Shown here piece by piece: positions 27,241 to 40,511 of a stretch of DNA of 64,000 nt (position 1 is its first letter; each line of letters opens with the position of its first letter). The stretch is from NCBI GenBank assembly GCA_033782935.1, contig JAWQEG010000526.1, forward strand, positions 769,501 through 833,500. Reading direction: 5' to 3'. Below the pieces are notes generated by a model. It was not told the origin of the DNA. It ran no database searches and saw only the letters and a list, made by a program, of their open reading frames with translations. The position numbers were made by a program, and so were the translations under genes. This stretch comes from Petrolisthes cinctipes. Taxonomy: Eukaryota > Arthropoda > Malacostraca > Decapoda > Porcellanidae.

Positions 27241-29911
27241 TGTACAGATTGCTTCTGGGACCCCAAAATATTGAATTTTCGGGTGTTTTGAGCCTGAATT
27301 TGAGATATAAACGGGTACAGAAGATACATGCACATATTGACTTTGGGCATCTAAAATATCGATTTTCAGCATGTTTTGGGCCTGTATTTTGAAAATACTC
27401 TAACACTGAGTAGGCATGTACAGATTGCTTCTGGGACCCCAAAATATTGAATTTTCGGGTGTTTTGAGCCAGAATTTGAGATATAAACGGGTACAGAAGA
27501 TACATGCACATATTAACTTTGGGCACCAAAAATATCGATTTTCAGCATGTTTTGGGCCTGAATTTTGAAAATACTCTAACACGGAGTATGCATGTACAGA
27601 TCGCTTCTGGGACCCCAAAATATCGAATTTTCGGGTGTTTAGGGCCAGAATTTGAGATATAAACGGGTACAGAAGATGCATGCACATATCGACTTTTGGG
27701 CACCTAAAAGATCGATTTTCAGTATGTTTTTGGCCTGTATTTTGAAAATACTCTAACACGGAGTAGGCATGTACAGATACCATCTGGGACCTCTAAATTT
27801 CGAATTTTCGGGTGTTTTGGGACTAAATTTGAGATATCGATTTTTTGGCACTTAAAATGTAGATTTTTAGCATGTTTTTAGCCTATATTTTGAAAATATT
27901 CTAGCACTGTGTAGGCATGTACAGATTGCTTTTGGGACCCCAAAATATTGAATTTTCGGGTGTTTTGAGCCTGAATTTGAGGTATAAACGGGTACAGAAG
28001 ATACATGCACATATTGACTTTGGGCATCTAAAATATCGATTTTCAGCATGTTTTGGGACTGTATTTTGAAAATACTCTAACACTGAGTAGGCATGTACAG
28101 ATCGCTTCTGGGACCCCTAAATATCGAATTTTCGGGTGTTTAGGGCCAGAATTTGAGATATAAACGGGTACTGAAGATGCATGCACATATCGACTCTTGT
28201 GCACCTAAAAGATCGATTTTCAGTATGTTTTGAGCATGTATTTTGAAAATACTCTAACACGGAGTAGGTATGTACAGATCGCTTCTGGGACCCCTAAATA
28301 TCGAATTTTCGGGTGTTTTGGGACTGAATTTGAGATATCGACTTTTTGGCACCTAAAAGATCGATTTTTAGCATGTTTTTAGCCTATATTTTGAAAATAT
28401 TCTAGCACTGAGTAGGCATGTACAGATTGCTTCTGGGACCCCAAAATATTGAATTTTCGGGTGTTTTGAGCCTGAATTTGAGATATAAACGGGTACAGAA
28501 GATACATGCACATATTGACTTTGGGCACCAAAAATATCGATTTTCAGCATGTTTTGGGCCTGAATTTTGAAAATACTCTAACACGGAGTAGGCATGTACA
28601 GATCGCTTCTGGGACCCCAAAATATCGAATTTTCGGGTGTTTAGGGCCAGAATTTGAGATATAAACGGGTACAGAAGATGCATGCACATATCGACTTTTG
28701 TGCACCTAAAAGATCGATTTTCAGTATGTTTTTGGCCTGTATTTTGAAAATACTCTAACACGGAGTAGGCATGTACAGATACCTTCTGGGACCTCTAAAT
28801 ATCGAATTTTCGGGTGTTTTGGGACTGAATTTGAGATATCGATTTTTTGGCACCTAAAATGTCGATTTAAAGCATGTTTTTAGCCTATATTTTGAAAATA
28901 TTCTAGCACTGTGTAGGCATGTACAGATTGCTTCTGGGACCCCAAAATATTGAATTTTCGGGTGTTTTGAGCCTGAATTTGAGATATAAACGGGTACAGA
29001 AGATACATGCACATATTGACTTTGGGCATCTAAAATATCGATTTTCAGCATGTTTTGGGCCTGTATTTTGAAAATACTCTAACACTGACTAGGCATGTAC
29101 AGATTGCTTCTGGGACCCCAAAATATTGAATTTTCGGGTGTTTTGAGCCTGAATTTGAGATATAAACGGGTACTGAAGATGCATGCACATATCGACTTTT
29201 GTGCAACTAAAAGATCGATTTTCAGTATGTTTTGAGCATGTATTTTGAAAATACTCTAACACGTAGTAGGCATGTACAGATCGCTTCTGGGACCCCTAAA
29301 TATCGAATTTTCGGGTGTTTTGGGACTGAATTTGAGATATCTACTTTTTGGCACCTAAAAGATCGATTTTTAGCATGTTTTTAGCCTATATTTTGAAAAT
29401 ATTCTAGCACTGAGTAGGCATGTACAGATTGCTTCTGGGACCCCAAAATATTGAATTTTCGGGTGTTTTGAGCCTGAATTTGAGATATAAACGGGTACAG
29501 AAGATACATGCACATATTGACTTTGGGCACCAAAAATATCGATTTTCAGCATGTTTTGGGCCTGAATTTTGAAAATACTCTAACACGGAGTAGGCATGTA
29601 CAGATCGCTTCTGGGACCCCAAAATATCGAATTTTCTGGTGTTTAGGGCCAGAATTTGAGATATAAACGGGTACAGAAGATGCATGCACATATCGACTTT
29701 TGGGCACCTAAAAGATCGATTTTCAGTATGTTTTTGGCCTGTATTTTGAAAATACTCTAACATGGAGTAAGCATGTACAGATACCTTCTGGGACCTCTAA
29801 ATATCGAATTTTCGGGTGTTTTGGGACTGAATTTGAGATATCGATTTTTTGGCACCTAAAAGATCGATTTTTAGCATGTTTTTAGCCTATATTTTGAAAA
29901 TATTCTAGCAC
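27241..29911 (+). repeat. 2671-bp block, tandem copy 1
   Basis: Order is M-M-L-S, then M-L-S four times, with types 1 and 2 alternating well. Private marks are 'tattaactttggg' (27512), 'gagtatgcatg' (27585), 'taccatctgg' (27778), 'aaatgtagatt' (27856), 'gaggtataaac' (27979), 'cgactcttg' (28191), 'ggtatgtac' (28267) and 'gtcgatttaaagc' (28861). All recur 2671 bp downstream. The left limit lies between about 27165 and 27245. Confidence 0.9.
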
Positions 29912-32582
29912 TGTACAGATTGCTTCTGGGACCCCAAAATATTGAATTTTCGGGTGTTTTGAGCCTGAATTTGAGATATAAACGGGTACAGAAGATACAT
30001 GCACATATTGACTTTGGGCATCTAAAATATCGATTTTCAGCATGTTTTGGGCCTGTATTTTGAAAATACTCTAACACTGAGTAGGCATGTACAGATTGCT
30101 TCTGGGACCCCAAAATATTGAATTTTCGGGTGTTTTGAGCCAGAATTTGAGATATAAACGGGTACAGAAGATACATGCACATATTAACTTTGGGCACCAA
30201 AAATATCGATTTTCAGCATGTTTTGGGCCTGAATTTTGAAAATACTCTAACACGGAGTATGCATGTACAGATCGCTTCTGGGACCCCAAAATATCGAATT
30301 TTCGGGTGTTTAGGGCCAGAATTTGAGATATAAACGGGTACAGAAGATGCATGCACATATCGACTTTTGGGCACCTAAAAGATCGATTTTCAGTATGTTT
30401 TTGGCCTGTATTTTGAAAATACTCTAACACGGAGTAGGCATGTACAGATACCATCTGGGACCTCTAAATTTCGAATTTTCGGGTGTTTTGGGACTAAATT
30501 TGAGATATCGATTTTTTGGCACTTAAAATGTAGATTTTTAGCATGTTTTTAGCCTATATTTTGAAAATATTCTAGCACTGTGTAGGCATGTACAGATTGC
30601 TTTTGGGACCCCAAAATATTGAATTTTCGGGTGTTTTGAGCCTGAATTTGAGGTATAAACGGGTACAGAAGATACATGCACATATTGACTTTGGGCATCT
30701 AAAATATCGATTTTCAGCATGTTTTGGGACTGTATTTTGAAAATACTCTAACACTGAGTAGGCATGTACAGATCGCTTCTGGGACCCCTAAATATCGAAT
30801 TTTCGGGTGTTTAGGGCCAGAATTTGAGATATAAACGGGTACTGAAGATGCATGCACATATCGACTCTTGTGCACCTAAAAGATCGATTTTCAGTATGTT
30901 TTGAGCATGTATTTTGAAAATACTCTAACACGGAGTAGGTATGTACAGATCGCTTCTGGGACCCCTAAATATCGAATTTTCGGGTGTTTTGGGACTGAAT
31001 TTGAGATATCGACTTTTTGGCACCTAAAAGATCGATTTTTAGCATGTTTTTAGCCTATATTTTGAAAATATTCTAGCACTGAGTAGGCATGTACAGATTG
31101 CTTCTGGGACCCCAAAATATTGAATTTTCGGGTGTTTTGAGCCTGAATTTGAGATATAAACGGGTACAGAAGATACATGCACATATTGACTTTGGGCACC
31201 AAAAATATCGATTTTCAGCATGTTTTGGGCCTGAATTTTGAAAATACTCTAACACGGAGTAGGCATGTACAGATCGCTTCTGGGACCCCAAAATATCGAA
31301 TTTTCGGGTGTTTAGGGCCAGAATTTGAGATATAAACGGGTACAGAAGATGCATGCACATATCGACTTTTGTGCACCTAAAAGATCGATTTTCAGTATGT
31401 TTTTGGCCTGTATTTTGAAAATACTCTAACACGGAGTAGGCATGTACAGATACCTTCTGGGACCTCTAAATATCGAATTTTCGGGTGTTTTGGGACTGAA
31501 TTTGAGATATCGATTTTTTGGCACCTAAAATGTCGATTTAAAGCATGTTTTTAGCCTATATTTTGAAAATATTCTAGCACTGTGTAGGCATGTACAGATT
31601 GCTTCTGGGACCCCAAAATATTGAATTTTCGGGTGTTTTGAGCCTGAATTTGAGATATAAACGGGTACAGAAGATACATGCACATATTGACTTTGGGCAT
31701 CTAAAATATCGATTTTCAGCATGTTTTGGGCCTGTATTTTGAAAATATTCTAACACTGACTAGGCATGTACAGATTGCTTCTGGGACCCCAAAATATTGA
31801 ATTTTCGGGTGTTTTGAGCCTGAATTTGAGATATAAACGGGTACTGAAGATGCATGCACATATCGACTTTTGTGCACCTAAAAGATCGATTTTCAGTATG
31901 TTTTGAGCATGTATTTTGAAAAAACTCTAACACGGAGTAGGCATGTACAGATCGCTTCTGGGACCCCTAAATATCGAATTTTCGGGTGTTTTGGGACTGA
32001 ATTTGAGATATCGACTTTTTGGCACCTAAAAGATCGATTTTTAGCATGTTTTTAGCCTATATTTTGAAAATATTCTAGCACTGTACAGATTGCTTCTGGG
32101 ACCCCAAAATATTGAATTTTCGGGTGTTTTGAGCCTGAATTTGAGATATAAACGGGTACAGAAGATACATGCACATATTGACTTTGGGCACCAAAAATAT
32201 CGATTTTCAGCATGTTTTGGGCCTGAATTTTGAAAATACTTTAACACGGAGTAGGCATGTACAGATCGCTTCTGGGACCCCAAAATATTGAATTTTCGGG
32301 TGTTTAGGGCCAGAATTTGAGATATAAACGGGTACAGAAGATGCATGCACATATCGACTTTTGGGCACCTAAAAGATCGATTTTCAGTATGTTTTTGGCC
32401 TGTATTTTGAAAATACTCTAACACGGAGTAGGCATGTACAGATACCTTCTGGGACCTCTAAATATCGAATTTTCGGGTGTTTTGGGACTGAATTTGAGAT
32501 ATCGATTTTTTGGCACCTAAAATGTCGATTTTTAGCATGTTTTTAGCCTATATTTTGAAAATATTCTAGCACTGTGTAGGCA
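29912..32582 (+). repeat. 2671-bp block, tandem copy 2
   Basis: It repeats the previous block. Its first M follows the 10-bp deletion (junction 29912), and its last trimer also has that deletion (junction 32082) where copy 1 does not. Small differences include 'gaaaatattc' at 31741 against 'gaaaatactc' and 'gaaaaaactc' at 31918 against 'gaaaatactc'. Agreement is very strong to about 32040 and weaker after it. Confidence 0.87.
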
Positions 32583-34754
32583 TGTACAGATTGCTTCTGG
32601 GACCCCAAAATATTGAATTTTCGGGTGTTTTGAGCCTGAATTTGAGATATAAACGGGTACAGAAGATACATGCACATTTTGACTTTGGGCATCTAAAATA
32701 TCGATTTTCAGCATGTTTTGGGCCTGTATTTTGAAAATACTCTAACACTGAGTAGGCATGTACAGATTGCTTCTGGGACCCCAAAATATCAAATTTTCGG
32801 GTGTTTTGAGCCTGAATTTGAGATATATATCGAATTTTGTGCACCTAAAAGATCGATTTTCAGTATGTTTTTGGCCTGTATTTTGAAAATACTCCAACAC
32901 GGAGTAGGCATGTACAGATACCTTCTGGGACCTCTAAATATCGAATTTTCGGGTGTTTTGGGACTGAATTTGAGATATCGATTTTTTGGCACCTAAAATG
33001 TCGATTTTTAGCATGTTTTTAACCTATATTTTGAAAATATTCTAGCACTGTACAGATTGCTTCTGGGACCCCAAAATATTGAATTTTCGGGTGTTTTGAG
33101 CCTGAATTTGAGATATAAACGGGTACAGAAGATACATGCACATATTGACTTTGGGCATCTAAAATATCGATTTTCAGCATGTTTTGGGCCTGTATTTTGA
33201 AAATACTCTAACACTGAGTAGGCATGTACAGATTGCTTCTGGGACCCCAAAATATTGAATTTTCGGGTGTTTTGAGCCTGAATTTGAGATATAAACGGGT
33301 ACTGAAGATGCATGCACATATCGACTTTTGTGCACCTAAAAGATCGATTTTCAGTATGTTTTGAGCATGTATTTTGAAAATACTCTAACACGGAGTAGGC
33401 ATGTACAGATCGCTTCTGGGACCTCTAAATATCGAATTTTCGGGTATTTTGGGACCGAATTTGAGATATCGACTTTTGGGCACCTAAAAGATCGATTTTT
33501 AGCATGTTTTTAGCCTATATTTTGAAAATATTCTAGCACTGAGTAGGCATGTACAGATTGCTTCTGGGACCCCAAAATATTGAATTTTCGGGTGTTTTGA
33601 GCCTGAATTTGAGATATAAACGGGTACAGAAGATACATGCACATATTGACTTTGGGCACCAAAAATATCGATTTTCATCATGTTTTGGGCCTCAATTTTG
33701 AAAATACTTTAACACGGAGTAGGCATGTACAGATCGCTTCTGGGACCCCAAAATATCGTATTTTCGGGTGTTTAGGACCAGAATTTGAGATATAAACGGG
33801 TGCAGAAGATGCATGCACATATCGACTTTTGGGCACCTAAAAGATCGATTTTCAGTATGTTTTTGGCCTGTATTTCGAAAATACTCTAACACGGAGTAGG
33901 CATGTACAGTTACCTTCTGGGACCTCTAAATATCGAATTTTCGGGTGTTATGGGACTGAATTTGAGATATCGATTTTTTGGCACCTAAAATGTCGATTTT
34001 TAGCATGTTTTTAGCCTATATTTTGAAAATATTCTAGCACTGTGTAGGCATGTACAGATTGCTTCTGGGACCCCAAAATATTGAATTTTCGGGTGTTTTG
34101 AGCCTGAATTTGAGATATAAACGGGTACAGAGGATGCATGCACATATCGACTTTTGGGCACCTAAAAGATCGATTTTCAGTATGTTTTTGGCCTGTATTT
34201 TAAAAATACTCTAACACGGAGTAGGCATGTACAGATACCTTCTGGGACCTCTAAATATCGAATTTTCGGTTGTTTTGGGACTGAATTTGAGATATCGATT
34301 TTTTGGCACCTAAAATGTCGATTTTTAGCATGTTTTTAGCCTATATTTTGAAAATATTCTAGCACTGTGTAGGCATGTACAGATTGCTTCTGGGACCCCA
34401 AAATATTGAATTTTCGGGTGTTTTGAGCCTGAATTTGAGATATAAACGGGTACAGAAGATACATGTACATATTGACTTTGGGCATTTAAATATCGATTTT
34501 CAGCATGTTTTGGGCCTGTATTTTGAAAATACTCTAACACTGAGTAGGCATGTACAGATTGCTTCTGGGACACCAAAATATTGAATTTTCGGGTGTTTTG
34601 AGCCTGAATTTGAGATATAAACGGGTACTGAAGATGCATGCACATATCGACTTTTGTGCACCTAAAAGATCGATTTTCAGTATGTTTTGAGCATGTATTT
34701 TGAAAATACTCTAACACGGAGTAGGTATGTACAGATCGCTTCTGGGACCCCTAA
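32462..34754 (+). repeat. 2293-bp block, tandem copy 1
   Basis: Order from the first S is S-M-L-S-M-L-S-M-L-S-L-S-M-L. The first L is only 152 bp: a 25-bp deletion gives 'agatatatatcgaatttt' (32821-32838). The second M has the 10-bp deletion (junction 33049). Later marks are 'tatttcgaaaatac' (33871), 'cagttacc' (33907), 'agaggatgc' (34129) and 'gggcatttaaatatcg' (34480). All recur 2293 or 2117 bp downstream. The limits are set by a hybrid S at 34735-34825. The first about 120 bases overlap the tail of the preceding duplicated block. Confidence 0.88.
32821..32840. other. 25-bp deletion in an L monomer
   Basis: 'agatatatatcgaatttt' replaces the usual stretch from 'agatata' through 'aacgggtactg' and 'gatgcatgcac' to 'tatcgac'. 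Twenty-five bases are lost between short AT repeats, in the same place where S monomers lost 29. The ends differ from the S deletion, so this is a separate event. The only other copy is at 35114-35133, inside the duplicated 2293-bp block. Confidence 0.85.
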
Positions 34755-36871
34755 ATATCGAATTTTCGGGTGTTTTGGGACTGAATTTGAGATATCGATT
34801 TTTTGGCACCTAAAATGTCGATTTTTAGCATGTTTTTAGCCTATATTTTGAAAATATTCTAGCACTGTGTAGGCATGTACAGATTGCTTCTGGGACCCCA
34901 AAATATTGAATTTTCGGGTGTTTTGAGCCTGAATTTGAGATATAAACGGGTACAGAAGATACATGCACATTTTGACTTTGGGCATCTAAAATATCGATTT
35001 TCAGTATGTTTTGGGCCTGTATTTTGAAAATACTCTAACACTGAGTAGGCATGTACAGATTGCTTCTGGGACCCCAAAATATCAAATTTTCGGGTGTTTT
35101 GAGCCTGAATTTGAGATATATATCGAATTTTGTGCACCTAAAAGATCGATTTTCAGTATGTTTTTGGCCTGTATTTTGAAAATACTCCAACACGGAGTAG
35201 GCATGTACAGATACCTTCTGGGACCTCTAAATATCGAATTTTCGGGTGTTTTGGGACTGAATTTGAGATATCGATTTTTTGGCACCTAAAATGTCGATTT
35301 TTAGCATGTTTTTAACCTATATTTTGAAAATATTCTAGCACTGTACAGATTGCTTCTGGGACCCCAAAATATTGAATTTTCGGGTGTTTTGAGCCTGAAT
35401 TTGAGATATAAACGGGTACAGAAGATACATGCACATATTGACTTTGGGCATCTAAAATATCGATTTTCAGCATGTTTTGGGCCTGTATTTTGAAAATACT
35501 CTAACACTGAGTAGGCATGTACAGATTGCTTCTGGGACCCCAAAATATTGAATTTTCGGGTGTTTTGAGCCTGAATTTGAGATATAAACGGGTACTGAAG
35601 ATGCATGCACATATCGACTTTTGTGCACCTAAAAGATCGATTTTCAGTATGTTTTGAGCATGTATTTTGAAAATACTCTAACACGGAGTAGGCATGTACA
35701 GATCGCTTCTGGGACCTCTAAATATCGAATTTTCGGGTATTTTGGGACCGAATTTGAGATATCGACTTTTGGGCACCTAAAAGATCGATTTTTAGCATGT
35801 TTTTAGCCTATATTTTGAAAATATTCTAGCACTGAGTAGGCATGTACAGATCGCTTCTGGGACCCCAAAATATCGTATTTTCGGGTGTTTAGGACCAGAA
35901 TTTGAGATATAAACGGGTGCAGAAGATGCATGCACATATCGACTTTTGGGCACCTAAAAGATCGATTTTCAGTATGTTTTTGGCCTGTATTTCGAAAATA
36001 CTCTAACACGGAGTAGGCATGTACAGTTACCTTCTGGGACCTCTAAATATCGAATTTTCGGGTGTTATGGGACTGAATTTGAGATATCGATTTTTTGGCA
36101 CCTAAAATGTCGATTTTTAGCATGTTTTTAGCCTATATTTTGAAAATATTCTAGCACTGTGTAGGCATGTACAGATTGCTTCTGGGACCCCAAAATATTG
36201 AATTTTCGGGTGTTTTGAGCCTGAATTTGAGATATAAACGGGTACAGAGGATGCATGCACATATCGACTTTTGGGCACCTAAAAGATCGATTTTCAGTAT
36301 GTTTTTGGCCTGTATTTTAAAAATACTCTAACACGGAGTAGGCATGTACAGATACCTTCTGGGACCTCTAAATATCGAATTTTCGGTTGTTTTGGGACTG
36401 AATTTGAGATATCGATTTTTTGGCACCTAAAATGTCGATTTTTAGCATGTTTTTAGCCTATATTTTGAAAATATTCTAGCACTGTGTAGGCATGTACAGA
36501 TTGCTTCTGGGACCCCAAAATATTGAATTTTCGGGTGTTTTGAGCCTGAATTTGAGATATAAACGGGTACAGAAGATACATGTACATATTGACTTTGGGC
36601 ATTTAAATATCGATTTTCAGCATGTTTTGGGCCTGTATTTTGAAAATACTCTAACACTGAGTAGGCATGTACAGATTGCTTCTGGGACACCAAAATATTG
36701 AATTTTCGGGTGTTTTGAGCCTGAATTTGAGATATAAACGGGTACTGAAGATGCATGCACATATCGACTTTTGTGCACCTAAAAGATCGATTTTCAGTAT
36801 GTTTTGAGCATGTATTTTGAAAATACTCTAACACGGAGTAGGTATGTACAGATCGCTTCTGGGACCCCTAA
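34755..36871 (+). repeat. 2293-bp block, tandem copy 2, minus one M monomer
   Basis: This repeats copy 1, including the 25-bp deletion (35114-35131) and the 10-bp deletion (junction 35342). After about 35830 the offset drops from 2293 to 2117, which equals loss of one 176-bp M following the S landmark at 35792. As a result two S-L dimers now stand side by side (S landmarks at 35792, 36117 and 36442). The block opens within a hybrid S: type 1 at 'acccctaaat' (34747) and type 2 from 'cgattttttgg' (34796) on. Confidence 0.88.
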
Positions 36872-38180
36872 ATATCGAACTTTCGGGTGTTTTGGGACTG
36901 AATTTGAGATATCGACTTTTTGGCACCTAAAAGATCGATTTTTAGCATGTTTTTAGCCTATATTTTGAAAATATTCTAGCACTGAGTAGGCATGTACAGA
37001 TTGCTTCTGGGACCCCAAAATATTGAATTTTCGGGTGTTTAGGGCCTGAATTTGAGATATAAACGGGTACAGAAGATACATGCACATATTGACTTTGGGC
37101 ACCAAAAATATCGATTTTCAGCATGTTTTGGGCCTGAATTTTGAAAAATACTCTAACACGGAGTAGGCATGTACAGATCACTTCTGGGACCCCAAAATAT
37201 CAAATTTTCGGGTTTTTTGAGCCTGAATTTGAGATATAAACGGGTACTGAAGATGCATGCACATATCGACTTTTGTGCACCTAAAAGATCGATTTTCAGT
37301 ATGTTTTGAGCATGTATTTTGAAAATACTCTAACACGGAGTAGGCATGTACAGATCGCTTCTGGGACCCCTAAATATCAAATTTTCGGGTGTTTTGGGAC
37401 GGAATTTGAGATATCGACTTTTTGGCACCTAAAAGATCGATTTTTAGCATGTTTTTAGCCTATATTTTGAAAATATTCTAGCACTGTACAGATTGCTTCT
37501 GGGACCCCAAAATATTGAATTTTCGGGTGTTTTGAGCCTGAATTTGAGATATAAACGGGTACAGAAGATACATGCACATATTGACTTTGGGCATCTAAAA
37601 TATCGATTTTCAGCATGTTTTCGGCCTGTATTTTGAAAATACTCTAACACTGAGTAGGCATGTACAGATTGCTTCTGGGACCCCAAAATATTGAATTTTC
37701 GGGTGTTTTGAGCCTGAATTTGAGATATAAACGGGTACTGAAGATGCATGCACATATCGACTTTTGTGCACCTAAAAGATCGATTTTCAGTATGTTTTGA
37801 GCATGTATTTTGAAAATACTCTAACACGGAGTAGGCATGTACAGATCGCTTCTGGGACCCCTAAATATCGAATTTTCGGGTGTTTTGGGACTGAATTTGA
37901 GATATCGACTTTTTGGCACCTAAAAGATCGATTTTTTGCATGTTTTTAGCCTATATTTTGAAAATATTCTAGCACTGAGTAGGCATGTACATATTGCTTC
38001 TGGGACCTTAAAATATTGAATTTTCGGTTGTTTTGAGACTGAAGTTGAGATATAAACGGGTACAGAAGATACATGCACATATTGACTTTGGGCACCAAAA
38101 ATATCGATTTTCAGCATGTTTTGGGCCTGAATTTTGAAAATACTCTAACACGGAGTAGGCATGTACAGATCGCTTCTGGG

Positions 38181-38197
38181 ACCCGAAAATATCGAAT
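38181..38197 (-). other. Near match to a CENP-B box, rare L variant
   Basis: The variant 'acccgaaaatatcgaat' reads on the minus strand as ATTCGATATTTTCGGGT. It fits eight of the nine essential positions of the vertebrate CENP-B box (nTTCGnnnnAnnCGGGn), failing only at the central A, which is T. The same 17 bases occur at 46381-46397, 52404-52420 and 53582-53598, always in an L monomer. All other monomers have 'accccaaaa' or 'acccctaaa' here and miss a second essential base. CENP-B binding is not expected in most lineages; the match may be chance. Confidence 0.3.
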
Positions 38198-40187
38198 TTT
38201 CGGGTGTTTTGAGCCTGAATTTGAGATATAAACGGGTACTGAAGATGCATGCACATATCGACTTTTGTGCACCTAAAAGATCGATTTTCAGCATGTTTTG
38301 GGCCTGAATTTTGAAAATACTCTAACACGGAGTAGGCATGTACAGATCGCTTCTGGGACCCCAAAATATCGAATTTTTGGGTGTTTGGGCCAGAATTAGA
38401 GATATAAACGGGTACAGAAGATGCATGCACATATCGACTTTTGGGCACCTAAAAGATCGATTTTCAGTATGTTTCTGGCCTGTATTTTGAAAATACTCTA
38501 ACACGGAGTAGACATGTACAGATACTTTCTGGGACCTCTAAATATCGAATTTTCGGGTGTTTTGGGACTGAATTTGAGATATCGATTTTTTGGCACCTAA
38601 AATATCGATTTTCAGCATGTTTTTAGCCTATATTTTGAAAATATTCTAGCACTGTGTAGGCATGTACAGATTGCTTCTGGGACCCCAAAATATTGAATTT
38701 TCGGGTGTTTTGAGCCTGAATTTGAGATATAAACGGGTACAGAAGATACATGCACATATTGACTTTGGGCATCTAAAATATCGATTTTCAGCATGTTTTG
38801 GGACTGTATTTTGAAAATACTCTAACACTGAGTAGGCATGTACAGATTGCTTCTGGGACCCCAAAATATTGAATTTTCGGGTGTTTTGAGCCTGAATTTG
38901 AGATATAAACGGGTACTGAAGATGCATGCACATATCGACTTTTGTGCACCTAAAAGATCGATTTTCAGTATGTTTTGAGCATGTATTTTGAAAATACTCT
39001 AACACGGAGTAGGCATGTACAGATCGCTTCTGGGACCCCAAAATATTGAATTTTCGGGTGTTTTGAGCCTGAATTTGAGATATAAACAGGTACTGAAGAT
39101 GCATGCACATATCGACTTTTGTCCACCTAAAAGATCGATTTTCAGTATGTTTTGAGCATGTATTTTGAAAATACTCTAACACGGAGTAGGCATGTACAGA
39201 TCGCTTCTGGGACCCCTAAATATCGAATTTTCGGGTGTTTTGGGACTGAATTTGAGATATCGACTTTTTGGCACCTAAAAGATCGATTTTTAGCATGTTT
39301 TTAGCCTATATTTTGAAAATATTCTAGCACTGAGTAGGCATGTACAGATTGCTTCTGGGACCCCAAAATATTGAATTTTCGGGTGTTTTGAGCCTGAATT
39401 TGAGATATAAACGGGTACAGAAGATACATGCACATATTGTCTTTGGGCACCAAAAATATCGATTTTTAGCATGTTTTGGGCCTGAATTTTGAAAATACTC
39501 TAACACGGAGTAGGCATGTACAGATCGCTTCTGGGACCCCAAAATATCGAATTTTCGGGTGTTTAGGGCCAGAATTTGAGATATAAACGGGTACAGAAGA
39601 TGCATGCACATATCGACTTTTGTGCACCTAAAAGATCGATTTTCAGTATGTTTTTGGCCTGTATTTTGAAAATACTCTAACACGGAGTAGGCATGTACAG
39701 ATACCTTCTGGGACCTCTAAATATCGAATTTTCGGGTGTTTTGGGACTGAATTTGAGATATCGATTTTTTGGCACCTAAAATATCGATTTTCAGCATGTT
39801 TTTAGCCTATATTTTGAAAATATTCTATCACTGAGTAGGCATGTACAGATTGCTTCTGGGACCCCAAAATATTGAATTTTCGGGTGTTTTGAGCCTGAAT
39901 TTGAGATATAAACGGGTACAGAAGATACATGCACATATTGACTTTGGGCATCTAAAATATCGATTTTCAGCATGTTTTGGGCCTGTATTTTGAAAATACT
40001 CTAACACTGAGTAGGCATGTACAGATTGCTTCTGGGACCCCAAAATATTGAATTTTCGGGTGTTTTGAGCCTGAATTTGAGATATAAACGGGTACTGAAG
40101 ATGCATGCACATATCGACTTTTGTGCACCTAAAAGATCGATTTTCAGTATGTTTTGAGCATGTATTTTGAAAATACTCTAACACGGA

Positions 40188-40335
40188 GTAGGCATGTACA
40201 GATCGCTTCTGGGACCCCTAAATATCGAATTTTCGGGTGTTTTGGGACTGAATTTGAGATATCGACTTTTTGGCACCTAAAAGATCGATTTTTAGCATGT
40301 TTTTAGCCTATATTTTGAAAATATTCTAGCACTGA
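40188..40335 (+). repeat. Reference monomer S1 (148 bp)
   Basis: Short monomer, type 1. It starts at 'gtaggcatgtacagatcgc' and carries 'acccctaaatatcg', 'tgggactgaa', then 'agatatcgacttttt' directly. Relative to the L class it lacks the 29 bases holding 'aacgggtac' and 'gatgcatgcac'. Its tail is 'gcatgtttttagcc', then the dyad ATATTTTGAAAATAT (40310-40324), then 'ctagcactga'. About 129 S monomers (both types) can be counted in the window by their internal landmark. The length is close to the DNA of one nucleosome core, but that is only a correlation. Confidence 0.9.
40310..40324. other. Dyad element of the S monomer
   Basis: ATATTTTGAAAATAT is a perfect inverted repeat, seven bases on each side of a central G. 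It is present in nearly all S monomers. L monomers have the equivalent GTATTTTGAAAATAC (for example 40663-40677), also perfect, so the outer pair changes from A-T to G-C on both sides at once. It lies just before the 'gtaggcatg' landmark. Rare copies break it, such as 'ttttttaaaa' at 18503 and 'tattatgaaaat' at 55845. Dyad sequences are common in satellites at centromeres; a function here is inferred. Confidence 0.75.
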
Positions 40336-40511
40336 GTAGGCATGTACAGATTGCTTCTGGGACCCCAAAATATTGAATTTTCGGGTGTTTTGAGCCTGAA
40401 TTTGAGATATAAACGGGTACAGAAGATACATGCACATATTGACTTTGGGCACCAAAAATATCGATTTTCAGCATGTTTTGGGCCTGAATTTTGAAAATAC
40501 TCTAACACGGA
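40336..40511 (+). repeat. Reference monomer M1 (176 bp)
   Basis: Middle monomer, type 1. It is recognised by 'gattgcttctgg', 'ccccaaaatattg', 'tgagcctgaa', 'acagaagatacatgc', 'tattgactttgggcacca' and the tail 'gcatgttttgggcctgaa', ending 'ctaacacgga'. It is one base shorter than L because the run in 'gactttggg' has three T, where L has four. Three sites that are CG in L1 are TG here (gatTGc, tatTGaa, tatTGac). M is the monomer most often missing from the trimer and most often the carrier of the shared 10-bp deletion at its left edge. Confidence 0.9.
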
